Shown here in pieces: positions 47,281 to 56,762 of a stretch of DNA of 64,000 nt. Below the pieces are notes generated by a model. The model was not told where the DNA came from. It did no database searches and worked only from the letters and a program-made list of their open reading frames with translations. This DNA comes from Betaproteobacteria bacterium (GTDB taxonomy: Bacteria; Pseudomonadota; Gammaproteobacteria; Burkholderiales; Rhodocyclaceae), in the NCBI GenBank assembly GCA_016705475.1, contig JADIYD010000010.1, forward strand, positions 248,001-312,000, in the 5' to 3' direction. How positions within the stretch are numbered: the stretch's first letter is position 1; each line of letters starts with the position of its first letter. Made by a program: the position numbers and the translations under genes.

Positions 47281-48866
47281 CTAAAAAATGACCGAGAGGG
47301 TGCCGATAAGCGCGTTTTCGGTGTAAGGAGTAGTCGAGTTCTCAAACTCAGTGCGGCGGATGCTGATGCCCCCCGTTGTTTTTGCGCCAAGTTTGGATGT
47401 GAGACTGGCTTGGTACATCATAGTTGTGGCCTTCAGTGCGTTGCCAGTCGTGGTGCCTGTACTTTGCTGCCGAGAGCCCATCAAATTAAGGCTGGATTGG
47501 GCGCTTAATTGATGTGATAGGTTGATACTGAAACCACGCTGTCGGATGTTATTCGTATTGTTCAACAGGAAATCATCATTGGCTGCCGATGAGGCCAGAA
47601 TGGATTGGCTCTCATTTCGAGAAAATAAAACAGTCAAGGTATTTCTTGTCCCCTGCATTCCAAGTGCCAGTTGTTGGCTTCGCTGTACAGTGGCACGAGA
47701 CGCGAGGAAACTGCTCGTGACCTGAGTATTTGGGGAACTTGAAAGCTGACTCAAACCAGCTTGCGCACAAGTATCAAGATCTGGGTAGAGGCTCGAAATT
47801 TGACTATTTTGGCTACAGATTTGATAAAAAATAGGATAAAAAAGGTCATAAACTGTACCAATGCCGACTGTTGCAAATTGATTGGGTAAAACTGATACAT
47901 CCTTAGTGTCGGAATAGCGGATATTGCTTAGCGGAAATCGATGACTAAAGCTGTATCGATGGCCATCACCGAAAAAACGACGTTCCTTGAAGGCCGAAAT
48001 CTGTGTACGTTCGGTTGGTGTCCAGTCAAAGCCATAGCCATAAGTAAATCTATTCTCAACGCTCTGCGATGCGTAGTTATTTGACTCTTGGCCGCCACTA
48101 ACTGAAATTCTAAACTGCGGCACTATCGTATAGATGCCCGTTACGTATAGTCGCTCTGCTTCCGTTGTACGCCCGCGGCTGTAGTTAGTATTCTGTTGGG
48201 TGGCGTTGATAGACCATTTCAAATTTTGAAATGGGGTAGCGCCACGTAATTGCCCTGCCCATTCCGAAAATTCGATATTAGAGGCAGTTGACGCATTCGA
48301 CTGAGTGGTTGACCACGAATAACGCAATGAATAGTTGGCTTCTCCGGCCAATTGCCCACGGATATAGGGAGATATGCGATAGGTTGATGTTTCCGTGCTA
48401 TTGCCGTTGACGCTAGCATTGCTTGGAGACTGGGCGCCAAAGGCTGAAATGGCTTGTTGGGCGATACGGCCACTAAAATCAAGATACATCCAATTGGATA
48501 CCGCCTCAAGCGTACCAAAAGTGTTAAGTGCGTTTTGGGTGCGATTTCCAATCGATGATGTTGAGTAGAAACTGCCGGTCAATGCGTAGTCGAGATAAGC
48601 CTTGAGACGAGCAGTCTTTGCATCGATTCGAATGCACCGGGTGCCAATTGGGTAATAAATCCACTCTCTCTGTTGTTCTGGCTACCACCCACTGCAACGT
48701 TGTCTGTCCAAGTTTCGGTTAGTGTGATACGTGGCTTGATACGAAATGCTTGCTCCAGTGTTTCGGATTCATTTGTTGTGGATACTTGGGCAAGAGCAAA
48801 GTTGTTCCATACACCAGCCAGGATAAATCCAGTAATTTTGGCCAAGCCAATGGCTCTATTTCGCAT
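47281..48866 (-). CDS. TIGR03016-type outer-membrane beta-barrel protein (one frameshift)
   Basis: The frames 48579-48866 and 47281-48582 make one protein of about 528 residues. A signal peptide (MRNRAIGLAKITGFILAGVW, then ALA) is followed by RIKPRITLTETWTDNVAVGG and many amphipathic beta strands ending in GTLSVIF with a terminal Phe. The break is at about 48632-48643; one added base gives IRIDAKTARLKAYLDYALTG. I chose the ATG at 48866, just inside the autokinase end; earlier ATGs lie in the hexanucleotide repeat and would code MVMVMV. It is the locus-conserved PEP-CTERM system-associated barrel, a candidate outer-membrane secretion partner for the polymer. Confidence 0.88.
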
Positions 48867-49797
48867 GCCCGCGCCCATAACCATAACCATAACCATAACC
48901 ATAACCTTCCGTTTTGGCCGTCCGGATTTGATTGAGAATCATCATTTTCACTGGACAGGCGTCAATGGTTGAAATCGCCTGTTTTACAGCGGACTGAACA
49001 GTGTTTTCCGCATTAACAACAATAACTACTTGTCCCATGTGTGTAGCAAGAACCCGTGATTCAGTGGTGAGAAGCAGAGGGGGCGAATCAAAAACGATAA
49101 TCCGATCGCTGTAACGACTTGCCATATCATCAAGTAGTCGAATCATCGCGTCGCTTGCCAACAACTCGGTCGCGCGAGAATGGGCTGTGCCACTGGGTAA
49201 AATTGAAAGTTTCTCAATACTCGTGCGCAATAAAACGCCAGAAATATCCAGGGAGTTATCTTGCAAAACATCGAGCAGTCCTTTGCTTGGCGGAAGGCCA
49301 AGCATATTCAGTACTGATGGGCGGGCCACATCAGCATCGACAAGCATCACCGTGTTGTCGAGTTCCATGGCGATACTGATTGCAAGATTGATGGCTGAAA
49401 AACTCTTTCCTTCCCCCGGAAGCGCACTTGTAACCATGATCAGATTGCCATTGGGGATTGGTGTAGCCCCTCGACCCATGGCATTGGCGATCAGTGGGCG
49501 CTTGATGACGCGAAACTCATCTGCAAGCTGACTACGGACCGCATTCGGGACAAGAAGGCCAGAGGCTGCTATGGCATCAAGATCCAGACTAATTTGCGGA
49601 CTGCTGGGCGATGGTGTAGGCAGCTTGATATCACCAAGCTGCTCTGTCAGTGCCGATGACTTGGTATTGTGAGCAGATAACGTGGGTTCTAATATGGGTT
49701 GAGTAATCTGTGCTGCAACTACTGGCTCATTGGGGAGTTCCACACCGGCTTGGCGGAGTTGCTCGAGGCGCTTAGCTGCTTGTTCAATCAGACTCAT
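48856..49797 (-). CDS. XrtA-associated tyrosine autokinase (TIGR03018, BY-kinase)
   Basis: 313 residues. Walker A is SALPGEGKSFSAINLA (about 124-139), Walker A' VMLVDADVARPSV and Walker B IIVFDSPPLLL, all typical of bacterial tyrosine kinases that control Wzz/Wza export. The C-terminus has the Tyr cluster EGYGYGYGYGYGRGHAK, encoded by the hexanucleotide repeat at 48877-48906. The partner is the chain-length protein immediately upstream (3 bp gap). Phosphorylation of the cluster normally cycles during polymerisation. It is cytoplasmic, without its own membrane spans. Confidence 0.92.
   Translation of the reverse strand: MSLIEQAAKRLEQLRQAGVELPNEPVVAAQITQPILEPTLSAHNTKSSALTEQLGDIKLPTPSPSSPQISLDLDAIAASGLLVPNAVRSQLADEFRVIKRPLIANAMGRGATPIPNGNLIMVTSALPGEGKSFSAINLAISIAMELDNTVMLVDADVARPSVLNMLGLPPSKGLLDVLQDNSLDISGVLLRTSIEKLSILPSGTAHSRATELLASDAMIRLLDDMASRYSDRIIVFDSPPLLLTTESRVLATHMGQVVIVVNAENTVQSAVKQAISTIDACPVKMMILNQIRTAKTEGYGYGYGYGYGRGHAK
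48877..48906. repeat. Hexanucleotide repeat (ATAACC)5 coding for the tyrosine cluster
   Basis: Five exact copies of ATAACC on the plus strand read GGTTAT on the minus strand. In the autokinase frame this codes five Gly-Tyr pairs at the C-terminus. In the frame of the downstream barrel gene every unit contains an ATG. Slippage in steps of 6 bp would change the number of tyrosines without breaking the frame. Confidence 0.8.
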
Positions 49798-49800
49798 CTA

Positions 49801-51371
49801 TCAACCTCCGGTGGTTCGCTGGGAAAGAAAAGTAAGCAGTCCCAGGCCGAATGCGTAGGCAAGTACAAGGCCCCCAGTGGCAAAAAAGAAACGGCGAAGG
49901 CTTGCCCGTTCCTTGAGGCGGCGCGCTTCATTTGGTACAAGTGAAACCGTTCCAAGGACCGGTAAGCCGGTCGCGTCAAGTAAGGATTTGCTATCAAAAA
50001 AGACAGGACGAATCTGGCTGGCCGCGAACGCTGCAAATAGTCCGCCTGCAATGGCCAAGAGAAGGCCAAGAGGGAATAGCAACAAGCGATTCGGTGCTAC
50101 TGGTTTGGATGATGAGCGCGGAGGATCTATCAAGCGGAAGTCCGCCATGGAGACCCAGCTGTGTCGAGGTTTCCAGACATTTCAGCAGAGTCTCGACGCG
50201 AAACCAATTGCTCATAATTACGCTTGTCGAGTTCATAGTCACGATTCAATTGAGCAAACTCTGCTTCCAATTGTGGCTGATTCTTCAAGACGCTCGTGGC
50301 GCGCTTGAAGCGTTCTTCGTACTCACTTACCCTGGCTCGAAGTGATGCCGTATTGGCTTCTGCCTCAGCTAGGGAAACTTTTAATTGCTGATAGACCGGA
50401 TTGTTGCTCACCGATGCTCCCGGATTGGCAGCAGCAAATTTTTTGCGTGCCGTCAGCTCCTGACGCTTTTGGTCTTCAAGATCCTTGATCAGGCGTCTGG
50501 TACCAACTACATCCGGGTGCTGTTCGGTATAACGTTGTAGCAAGGTGTCAAGGTTTCTTTTTTGTGTATCGATTCGGCCATCGATTTCGGGAAGTGAAAT
50601 GCTTGAATCGGCGCCACTCCCCGCATCTGGGAGCAAAATAGGTTCTTCTCCAACAATTTGCCGGCGAAGTGCATCACGAGACTGTTCCGCTTCACGCAAT
50701 TCAAGCCGAGAACGATTGAGTTGATTCGTTAGTTCGCCAAGGCGATCCACTCCGCTCCTGCCTTCAGAAGTAGCGAGTTCAATGTTGCGCAACTTGAAGT
50801 CTTTGAGGCGATTTTCTGCATCCTCCAACTTTTTCTCGTAGTTACGAATCTGTTCTTCAAGGAATTTACGCGCTGAATCGGTATCTTGCCGTTTGTCGCC
50901 CAAACTTGATTCAACGAAAATGGAAACAAGCGCTTGAACGATGCGCTGGGCCTTTGCAGGGTCCGGGTCGCGAGCAGAAATTATGTAGAGATTGTCACGG
51001 CCAACCCCTTGTATTTTCAGTATTTTAGAAAGCGAATCAATCAGCTCATCTTGTTGTGCTTTGTTCTTTATGTTCAGGTCAAGGTCGGCCATCCTGATTA
51101 GCTTCTCCAGATTCGGTCGGCTTATCAGTGTGCGGCTGAGCATCATAATTTGCTGCTCAATATTTGGTTGAACCGCGAGCCCCGACATCAAAGGCCTCAA
51201 TATGGATTGAGTGTCGACATAGATTCGGGCAGAGGCTTCGAATTGGTTTGGGATGCGTAGTATTACGCCTGCAGCAACAGCGCCGACAATCCATGCGACA
51301 ACCATCCCGAGGTGCCGATGTTTCCAGGTCGCGCGCAGAATCGAAATTGCCTGCCGAAGAATTTCTTCCAT
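49801..51371 (-). CDS. XrtA system polysaccharide chain-length protein (TIGR03007), one frameshift
   Basis: The frames 50130-51371 and 49801-50148 make a Wzz-type protein of about 523 residues. The N-terminal span is at about 20-40 (VVAWIVGAVAAGVILRIP); a large periplasmic coiled-coil region (about 170-420, EEQIRNYEKKLEDAENRLKD) follows. The C-terminal span is near PNRLLLFPLGLLLAIAGGLF. The frame breaks at G3 (C3 plus strand, 50154-50156) after LDTAG; one more G gives AGVSMADFRLIDPPR, the family motif. It regulates polymer length with the neighbouring tyrosine kinase at the inner membrane. Confidence 0.92.
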
Positions 51372-51391
51372 CTATGAGCTCAAGTAATTGT

Positions 51392-51417
51392 CCGCTACCG
51401 TAAATCTACGGTAGCGG
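51392..51417. other. Perfect 11-bp hairpin in the export-to-chain-length intergenic gap
   Basis: CCGCTACCGTA is followed by AATC and TACGGTAGCGG, an exact 11-bp inverted repeat with a four-base loop. It lies between the export lipoprotein stop and the chain-length protein start, inside one operon. There is no U-run, so it is not a standard terminator. It may be an attenuator, an RNA processing or stabiliser site, or a protein binding site. Confidence 0.6.
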
Positions 51418-51435
51418 TAGGTTGTTCCGAGAAGC

Positions 51436-52059
51436 TTAGAACCAGCTTTGGGGAATAATGACGACGTCGCCGGGCTTCATTTCAACGTTTGCGGAAACGT
51501 CGCCATTTTTAACTAGATCCTTGAGGCGAACTCGATATTGCGCGTTGTTTTCTGAGGTGCGCAGAATGGTTGCTCTATTTCCATCAGCAAAGTCCGTAAT
51601 GCCGCCGACGGCAATCATTACATCAAGAACAGTCATTTTTTGCTTGTAGGAAAGGATTTGTGGCTTGGCTGCTGCGCCAACCACACGAATTTGTTCGCTG
51701 TAGGGGCCCACAAATCCTGAGACAATAACCGTTACGACTGGGTCACGAATGAACTTTCCAAGTTCTTTTTCGATGTCTCGGGCCAACGTGGTTGGGTCCT
51801 TGCCCATGGCGTTAAGGTCATCAATTAGCGGAGAAGACATCTTCCCATCAGGGCGGACGGGAACGCTCATGGAAAGTTCTGGATTTCGCCAGACTACAAT
51901 ATTCAGGTTGTCGCCTGGGCCTATCTTGTAACTATAATCAGATGTCGCAGCTAAGGAGGGCGCGGGCGGGTTGCTAGCGCAACCAAGAAAAGTTGATGCA
52001 AAGATGGATGCAATCAGAGTTTTGGCAACAATTGCTAAGTTGGAGCGATATGGAAGCAT
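51436..52059 (-). CDS. XrtA/PEP-CTERM system polysaccharide export lipoprotein (TIGR03027, Wza-like)
   Basis: 207 residues with a lipoprotein signal ending LGCASN (Cys about 27). The Poly_export domain (YKIGPGDNLNIVVWRNPE) is followed by a SLBB-type repeat (IRVVGAAAKPQILSYKQKMT, then LDVMIAVGGITDF). It is a short Wza/EpsE-type outer-membrane export component, cooperating with the chain-length protein. It is the first gene of the long leftward XrtA operon running to 30401. A -10-like TATGAT lies in the gap upstream (about 52122), with no clear -35 box. Confidence 0.93.
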   Translation of the reverse strand: MLPYRSNLAIVAKTLIASIFASTFLGCASNPPAPSLAATSDYSYKIGPGDNLNIVVWRNPELSMSVPVRPDGKMSSPLIDDLNAMGKDPTTLARDIEKELGKFIRDPVVTVIVSGFVGPYSEQIRVVGAAAKPQILSYKQKMTVLDVMIAVGGITDFADGNRATILRTSENNAQYRVRLKDLVKNGDVSANVEMKPGDVVIIPQSWF

Positions 52060-52189
52060 GGCTTTTATCTCGATCTAGTTGCGGACGGACACTAATGTAC
52101 GGCGTATCCGGTAGGGCGACATCATAACGGAAACATGTGAAAAAAATGGATACAGCTATACATCTCCGAGAAGGATTTCACGGATATGG

Positions 52190-53422
52190 TTAAATGCCGT
52201 GCCGCAGAGCATCAACAATCTTTACGTTGGTGGCGCGGTGTGCGGGATACAAAGCCGCGAAAACAGTAGCGCAGAACCCGATCGTAGCAGATGTGAGAAC
52301 AGGTATGGGCTCAAGCCGGATTGACGCTACGTACCCAAGATTTGAGTTGGGAGGAGGAGGCATTTCAATGCCGACTAATGAAGCTACCCAAGCGGAAAGG
52401 ACGCCAATTAGTACTCCCAAAAAAGCTCCAGAGGCTCCAAGTAAGAAGGTTTCGGTCAAAATCAATCTGAATACTTCCTTTGGCTTTTCTCCGAGTGCGA
52501 GCAACGTGCCAAATTCTCTGGTTCTTTCGAAAACGCTCATATTGATGCTATTCGCAACGCTAAGTAACACCATTATAAAAATTATCAAACGCAATACGCC
52601 GAACTGTGCGTCGTATAGCTTGACAGTTTTTTCATAGAAATCAGAAAGCTCCCGCCAAGTCATGATTTCGAGATCTTCATCTTCCAGTGCTTTCTTTAGT
52701 GTGTTTGCGATCCTTTCTGAATCATTTGTCAATTTGAGGGTGGTTATTACCAAGTGTACTGAACTGGTATCAAGGAGGTTCTGTGCTGCTGGCAGCGGAA
52801 TTCTGATAGCTCTAGCATCGAATTCACGGGAAAAACTCTGGAATATTCCGATAACCTCGAAATCCAAGGTGTTGATGGCTCCTTGGGCCAAGCTAATAAC
52901 TAGGGTAACGCGATCACCGACCTTCAAGTTTAGCGATTGGGCAACGCCATGGCCAAGTACAATGCCGTCTGTGTCTGAGTCTGACAGCGCACGCCCTTGG
53001 GTATAACGAATAAAGCTGCCAATGCGTGCTTCTCCATCTGGTTCAATACCATCACCAAAGATGCCAAGGTCTCGTTTTCCGTTATTCAACATGCCAACGA
53101 AGTTAACCCGAGAAACTACTTGGTCAACTTCATGAAGTGAAACAATTTTTTGTTTCAATTTTTCCGACGAAGTAATCATTAGAGACTCGGAAGTACGAGA
53201 TCGGGCTGTCCAAAAACCGCGTTTGGCTAATTGGATATGTCCAGTTTGTGAGTGAATTGTTGCTTCACCTAACTGCAAGAAAATATCTTTGACAAATCCA
53301 CCGACAATAATCATGCAAGCAACACCGATTGCAACGGCAGCCAAAGACATCGCGGTGCGCGTTCGCTGCCTTGAAAGATTTCGCAAGGCCATGGATAGCC
53401 GAAGAAAAATGGCTGATTTCAT
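52190..53422 (-). CDS. ABC transporter permease, FtsX/MacB-LolC family (second of pair)
   Basis: 410 residues. An N-terminal span (about 20-45) follows LSMALRNLSRQRTRTAMSLA. A periplasmic MacB_PCD domain of about 220 residues follows, then three C-terminal spans with the FtsX core (FGVLRLIIFIMVLLSVANSI; EFGTLLALG). The ATG at 53422 overlaps the upstream permease stop (ATGA). It should pair with the other permease and a LolD/MacB-type ATPase; the only one in the window is at 61360-62109, 8 kb away. Substrates of such transporters are lipoproteins, lipids or peptides. AT-rich relative to the XrtA operon. Confidence 0.88.
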   Translation of the reverse strand: MKSAIFLRLSMALRNLSRQRTRTAMSLAAVAIGVACMIIVGGFVKDIFLQLGEATIHSQTGHIQLAKRGFWTARSRTSESLMITSSEKLKQKIVSLHEVDQVVSRVNFVGMLNNGKRDLGIFGDGIEPDGEARIGSFIRYTQGRALSDSDTDGIVLGHGVAQSLNLKVGDRVTLVISLAQGAINTLDFEVIGIFQSFSREFDARAIRIPLPAAQNLLDTSSVHLVITTLKLTNDSERIANTLKKALEDEDLEIMTWRELSDFYEKTVKLYDAQFGVLRLIIFIMVLLSVANSINMSVFERTREFGTLLALGEKPKEVFRLILTETFLLGASGAFLGVLIGVLSAWVASLVGIEMPPPPNSNLGYVASIRLEPIPVLTSATIGFCATVFAALYPAHRATNVKIVDALRHGI

Positions 53423-54669
53423 TGGTTGCACCGCAATGCGTCCACAGTATTTAAGCGACTGGCTTTTACTGCAGGCATTACGCTTGCAAGCAAGGTGGTG
53501 ATCAGGGCAAGAGAAAAAGCATCCACCATCAGGGTCGGGGTGACAAGGATCTCAGCAGTGAAACCAACTTCCATGCCCGGAGGGGGGGGCATCGGAATTC
53601 CGATGAAAGACAACACGGTTGCAAGCCCATATCCGAGGCATAGCCCTACAGCCCCCCCGATGATGCCTAGCATTAGACCTTCTAGCATGAAAAGGCGAAG
53701 TATCGCCGAGCGGCGCGAGCCAATAGCCATCATAGTGCCAATCTCCGTAGTTCTCTCCAGAACACTCATGGTTTGTGTATTGGAAATTGTCAAGACAATT
53801 AAGAATGCAATGATCAACTTAATAAGACTGATCTGCTTTCCGAACAAAGTGATGGTTTTTTTATAGAAATCAGCTAAGTCAATCCAAGGAACTATTTTGA
53901 ATTCAACTTCTGAAAGGGATTTTCTCAGAGCATTAACCATTGAATCGGTTTGTGAGGTCTTATGCAACAAAAGTACCCATACTGTTGCCCCTTCAACACG
54001 CATCAGCTTTCTGGCTAAATCAATGGGGAGACGCAAGGCGTTGTCGTCATACTCCTTGGAGGCAGTATAGAAAGTCCCCGATACCTTAACTTCAATTGCA
54101 TTAGGGGCACCATTATTTGCAGTGGCAAGCATGATGATATTGTCGCCAATTTTGACGCCAATATTTTTAGCTAATCCTTCACCAAGAAGGACAGCGCGCT
54201 GATTGTTCGATTCTAGATTTGCGCCTGTGCGTATGTAAACCGCATCACTGATCACGCCTTCTTGCTTAGGCTGTATACCTTCCCCTATGAAACTTGCGGT
54301 TGACTCACCAAAACTTATAAGCCCGCTAAAAGACAATCTTTCAGATACTCCTCGGACATCAGGCAATTTGCCGATTTGAGTCAGTTCCTCTGCATTTCCC
54401 TTGAGTAGAAAATTGTACGGGTCCGCTATACCTCTTTCAAAATAGCCTGGTCGAACGATCTGAATATGACCCAGCTGAGAGCGAATGGCGCCCTCTCTCA
54501 TTCCATGAAAAATCCATTCGATGAAGCCACCTGCCAACATATAGGCTATCAGACCGCAAGCAACAGTAACGAGTGCAATTGTTGTTCTGTTTTTGTTTCG
54601 CTTCAGGTTGCGTAGCGCAACAAGAGCTTCTGTAACGATACTTGTCATTGGCGTGACATGAAGCTTCAT
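53419..54669 (-). CDS. ABC transporter permease, FtsX/MacB-LolC family (first of pair)
   Basis: 416 residues from the ATG at 54669; an ATG at 54648 (MTSIVTEAL) is also possible. Same layout as the neighbour: a span at about 30-50 (TVACGLIAYMLAGGFIEWIF), periplasmic domain, then spans near 280-400 with LIIAFLIVLTISNTQTMSVL and EIGTMMAIGSRRSAIL. The pair shares FtsX-like blocks but only limited identity to each other, as in LolC/LolE heterodimers. It is divergent from the ThiF-like gene with 58 bp between them, suggesting a shared regulatory gap. It belongs with the ABC ATPase and LolA-like protein of this region. Confidence 0.88.
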   Translation of the reverse strand: MKLHVTPMTSIVTEALVALRNLKRNKNRTTIALVTVACGLIAYMLAGGFIEWIFHGMREGAIRSQLGHIQIVRPGYFERGIADPYNFLLKGNAEELTQIGKLPDVRGVSERLSFSGLISFGESTASFIGEGIQPKQEGVISDAVYIRTGANLESNNQRAVLLGEGLAKNIGVKIGDNIIMLATANNGAPNAIEVKVSGTFYTASKEYDDNALRLPIDLARKLMRVEGATVWVLLLHKTSQTDSMVNALRKSLSEVEFKIVPWIDLADFYKKTITLFGKQISLIKLIIAFLIVLTISNTQTMSVLERTTEIGTMMAIGSRRSAILRLFMLEGLMLGIIGGAVGLCLGYGLATVLSFIGIPMPPPPGMEVGFTAEILVTPTLMVDAFSLALITTLLASVMPAVKASRLNTVDALRCNQ

Positions 54670-54727
54670 GTAATGTAGTCAAAGTGATTGTAATACTAAC
54701 TGGCCGGTATCTTGAGGAGTTCAAAAA

Positions 54728-55594
54728 ATGTTCGATTATGAGGCAGCATTCTCGCGGAACATAGGCTGGGTTACTGAATCAGAACAATCGAAGTTGAGAA
54801 AAGCTAGGGTCGCCATTGGGGGGCTTGGTGGGGTTGGGGGAGTCCATCTGTTGACTCTTGCTCGCTTGGGGGTTGGTCGCTTCAATATTGCAGACTTTGA
54901 CGTTTTTGACATCGTAAATTTTAACCGTCAGGTTGGGGCGACCATGGAGACGCTTAACCAACCTAAAATTGACGTTCTAGCCGGCATGGCTCGCCAGATA
55001 AATCCGGACCTTGAATTGACGTGTTTTTCAAATGGCATACAGGGTGACTCTTTGGAAGAGTTTCTTTGTGATGTGGATCTCTACGTTGACGGACTGGATT
55101 TTTTCGCGTTTTCCGCTCGTCGCCTGACTTTTGCAGCATGCGAGCGGAAGGGAATTCCAGTAATAACTGCTGCCCCGTTAGGTCTGGGAGTGGCTGTGGT
55201 GCTCTTTGGCCCAGGAGGAATGTCATTTGACGATTATTTTGGCTTTGAAGGGTGTGATGAAACAGAAATGGCAATTCGTTTCTTGGTAGGGCTTTCACCG
55301 GCTATGCTGCAAAGAGGTTATGTTGCTGATATGAGTCGGATCAACCTTGCTGATCGGCGTGGTCCCTCAAGTATTGCTGCCTGTCAGTTATGTGCTGGTG
55401 TCGCTGCCGTTGAAACATTAAAGCTGCTACTTGGACGTGGGGGGGTGAAACTGGCCCCTTGGGGAAGTCAATTTGATGCCTATCGAATGCTCTATAAGAA
55501 AACCTGGCGTCCGGGTGGATACAAAAATCCATTGCAAGTTGTCATGCGGGCTCTCGTGCGCCGGCAACTGCAGCTTACGGCAAAAGTGGTTTAG
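54728..55594 (+). CDS. ThiF/MoeB/E1-like adenylyltransferase
   Basis: 288 residues. The ATP-binding loop is IGGLGGVGGVHLLTLARLG (about 31-50) and the Arg-finger region is DIVNFNRQVGA, both standard for ThiF/MoeB/HesA proteins. There are no paired CxxC zinc motifs of MoeB/ThiF; only CQLCAG near residue 222. E1-like proteins adenylate a C-terminal carboxylate of a sulfur carrier or a peptide. The next gene is a nitroreductase-like protein starting immediately after the stop. The pair resembles the two halves of Mycobacterium tuberculosis Rv1355c (annotated MoeY), a ThiF-nitroreductase fusion. Substrate unknown; GAGGAG Shine-Dalgarno. Confidence 0.88.
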   Translation: MFDYEAAFSRNIGWVTESEQSKLRKARVAIGGLGGVGGVHLLTLARLGVGRFNIADFDVFDIVNFNRQVGATMETLNQPKIDVLAGMARQINPDLELTCFSNGIQGDSLEEFLCDVDLYVDGLDFFAFSARRLTFAACERKGIPVITAAPLGLGVAVVLFGPGGMSFDDYFGFEGCDETEMAIRFLVGLSPAMLQRGYVADMSRINLADRRGPSSIAACQLCAGVAAVETLKLLLGRGGVKLAPWGSQFDAYRMLYKKTWRPGGYKNPLQVVMRALVRRQLQLTAKVV

Positions 55595-55596
55595 TG

Positions 55597-56667
55597 ATGA
55601 GCGGGTTGGCTTTAGAGCGAATTCTGGATTTGGCACGTTGGGCGCCTAGCGGTGACAATACTCAACCATGGCGATTTGAAATCGTAGCCTGCAATCATAT
55701 AGCTGTTCATGGATTCGATACGCGAGACCAGGTCCTTTATGATTTCGATGGCCATGCCAGCCATATGGCACACGGAGCCTTGCTCGAAACCCTCCGAATA
55801 GCGGCGACGGGATTTGGACTCGAGGCAAGCTGGAGTCTTCGCCTGGGGGGCCCGGCCACTGCTCCCATTTACGATGTATTGCTAGAAGAAAATCCAGGAA
55901 TAACGATCGATCCACTATTCCCGTACATCGAAAAGCGTGTTGTCCAACGCCGAGTTATGCGCACCACACCTCTGACTCAAGCACAGCACCAAGCGTTGGT
56001 CCGCGCTCCGGGGAGCGCCTATGAAGTACAGTTTTTTGAAGTATTTCCCGAGCGACTCAAAATGGCACGATTGCTTTGGGATAACGCTTTTATTCGCTTG
56101 ACTTGCCCGGAGGCCTATAAAGTTCATCGCGAGGTCATTGAGTGGGGGGCGCGCTACAGCAAGGAACGGATCCCAGAAAAAGCCGTTGGTGTTGATGTGC
56201 TGACTGGCCGACTCATGAAATGGGTAATGCAGCGATGGTCACGTGTCGACTTCTTCAATCGCTATTTGTTGGGGACTGTGCTTCCACGAATACAGCTGGA
56301 TTTTCTGCCTGCACTTGGTTGTGCCGCACATGTACTTTTACGTTCTCATCAGCCCTTGATAGAACTCGTTGATTACGTTCGGGCTGGTATAGCGCTGCAG
56401 CGCCTATGGCTTACAGCAAGTTCGGTCGGTTTGTACTTGCAGCCACAGATGACCCCAGTAATTTTTCGTTGGTATGCGCGTTCTGGCAAAGCCTTTTCGG
56501 AATCCTCAGATATCGTTCATCATGCATCGTTACTTGCTGATCGGTTTGAGAGTTTAATTGGTGGAGACGGAAATACACCGCTAGTATTTTTTAGCAGAGT
56601 CGGTAGTGGTAAGTCGCCGGTTTCTCGATCGCTTCGTAAAGATGTAAGCGATCTTATTTTTAAATAA
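55597..56667 (+). CDS. Nitroreductase-family flavoprotein (MoeY C-terminal half-like)
   Basis: 356 residues from the ATG at 55597, adjacent to the ThiF stop; a GTG at 55594 overlaps it. The FMN-binding N-terminus is LARWAPSGDNTQPWRFEIV, and GALLETLRIAATGFGLEASW is the next nitroreductase block. The protein is about 130 residues longer than a simple nitroreductase, with a middle helical region. Together with the ThiF gene it resembles the Rv1355c/MoeY arrangement. Related nitroreductase-like dehydrogenases modify peptides (SagB type), but no YcaO protein is present here, so a RiPP role cannot be claimed. Confidence 0.82.
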   Translation: MSGLALERILDLARWAPSGDNTQPWRFEIVACNHIAVHGFDTRDQVLYDFDGHASHMAHGALLETLRIAATGFGLEASWSLRLGGPATAPIYDVLLEENPGITIDPLFPYIEKRVVQRRVMRTTPLTQAQHQALVRAPGSAYEVQFFEVFPERLKMARLLWDNAFIRLTCPEAYKVHREVIEWGARYSKERIPEKAVGVDVLTGRLMKWVMQRWSRVDFFNRYLLGTVLPRIQLDFLPALGCAAHVLLRSHQPLIELVDYVRAGIALQRLWLTASSVGLYLQPQMTPVIFRWYARSGKAFSESSDIVHHASLLADRFESLIGGDGNTPLVFFSRVGSGKSPVSRSLRKDVSDLIFK

Positions 56668-56762
56668 TATAGAAACTATCCTTGCACGTTAGGCTTGGAG
56701 CAAGTAGGGACTGAATTTTCGGCCTATCCCAACCCATTTATTTTTTGAGGAGGGAGCAAATT

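Noticed and set aside
54701..54715. TGGCCGGTATCTTGA as a sigma-54 promoter for the ThiF gene
   Set aside because: The essential C of the -12 GC is missing, and the start of transcription would fall at the ATG, after the Shine-Dalgarno.
54728..56667. A RiPP (thiazole/oxazole) gene cluster
   Set aside because: E1-like and nitroreductase-like genes are present, but no YcaO cyclodehydratase or recognisable precursor peptide was found.
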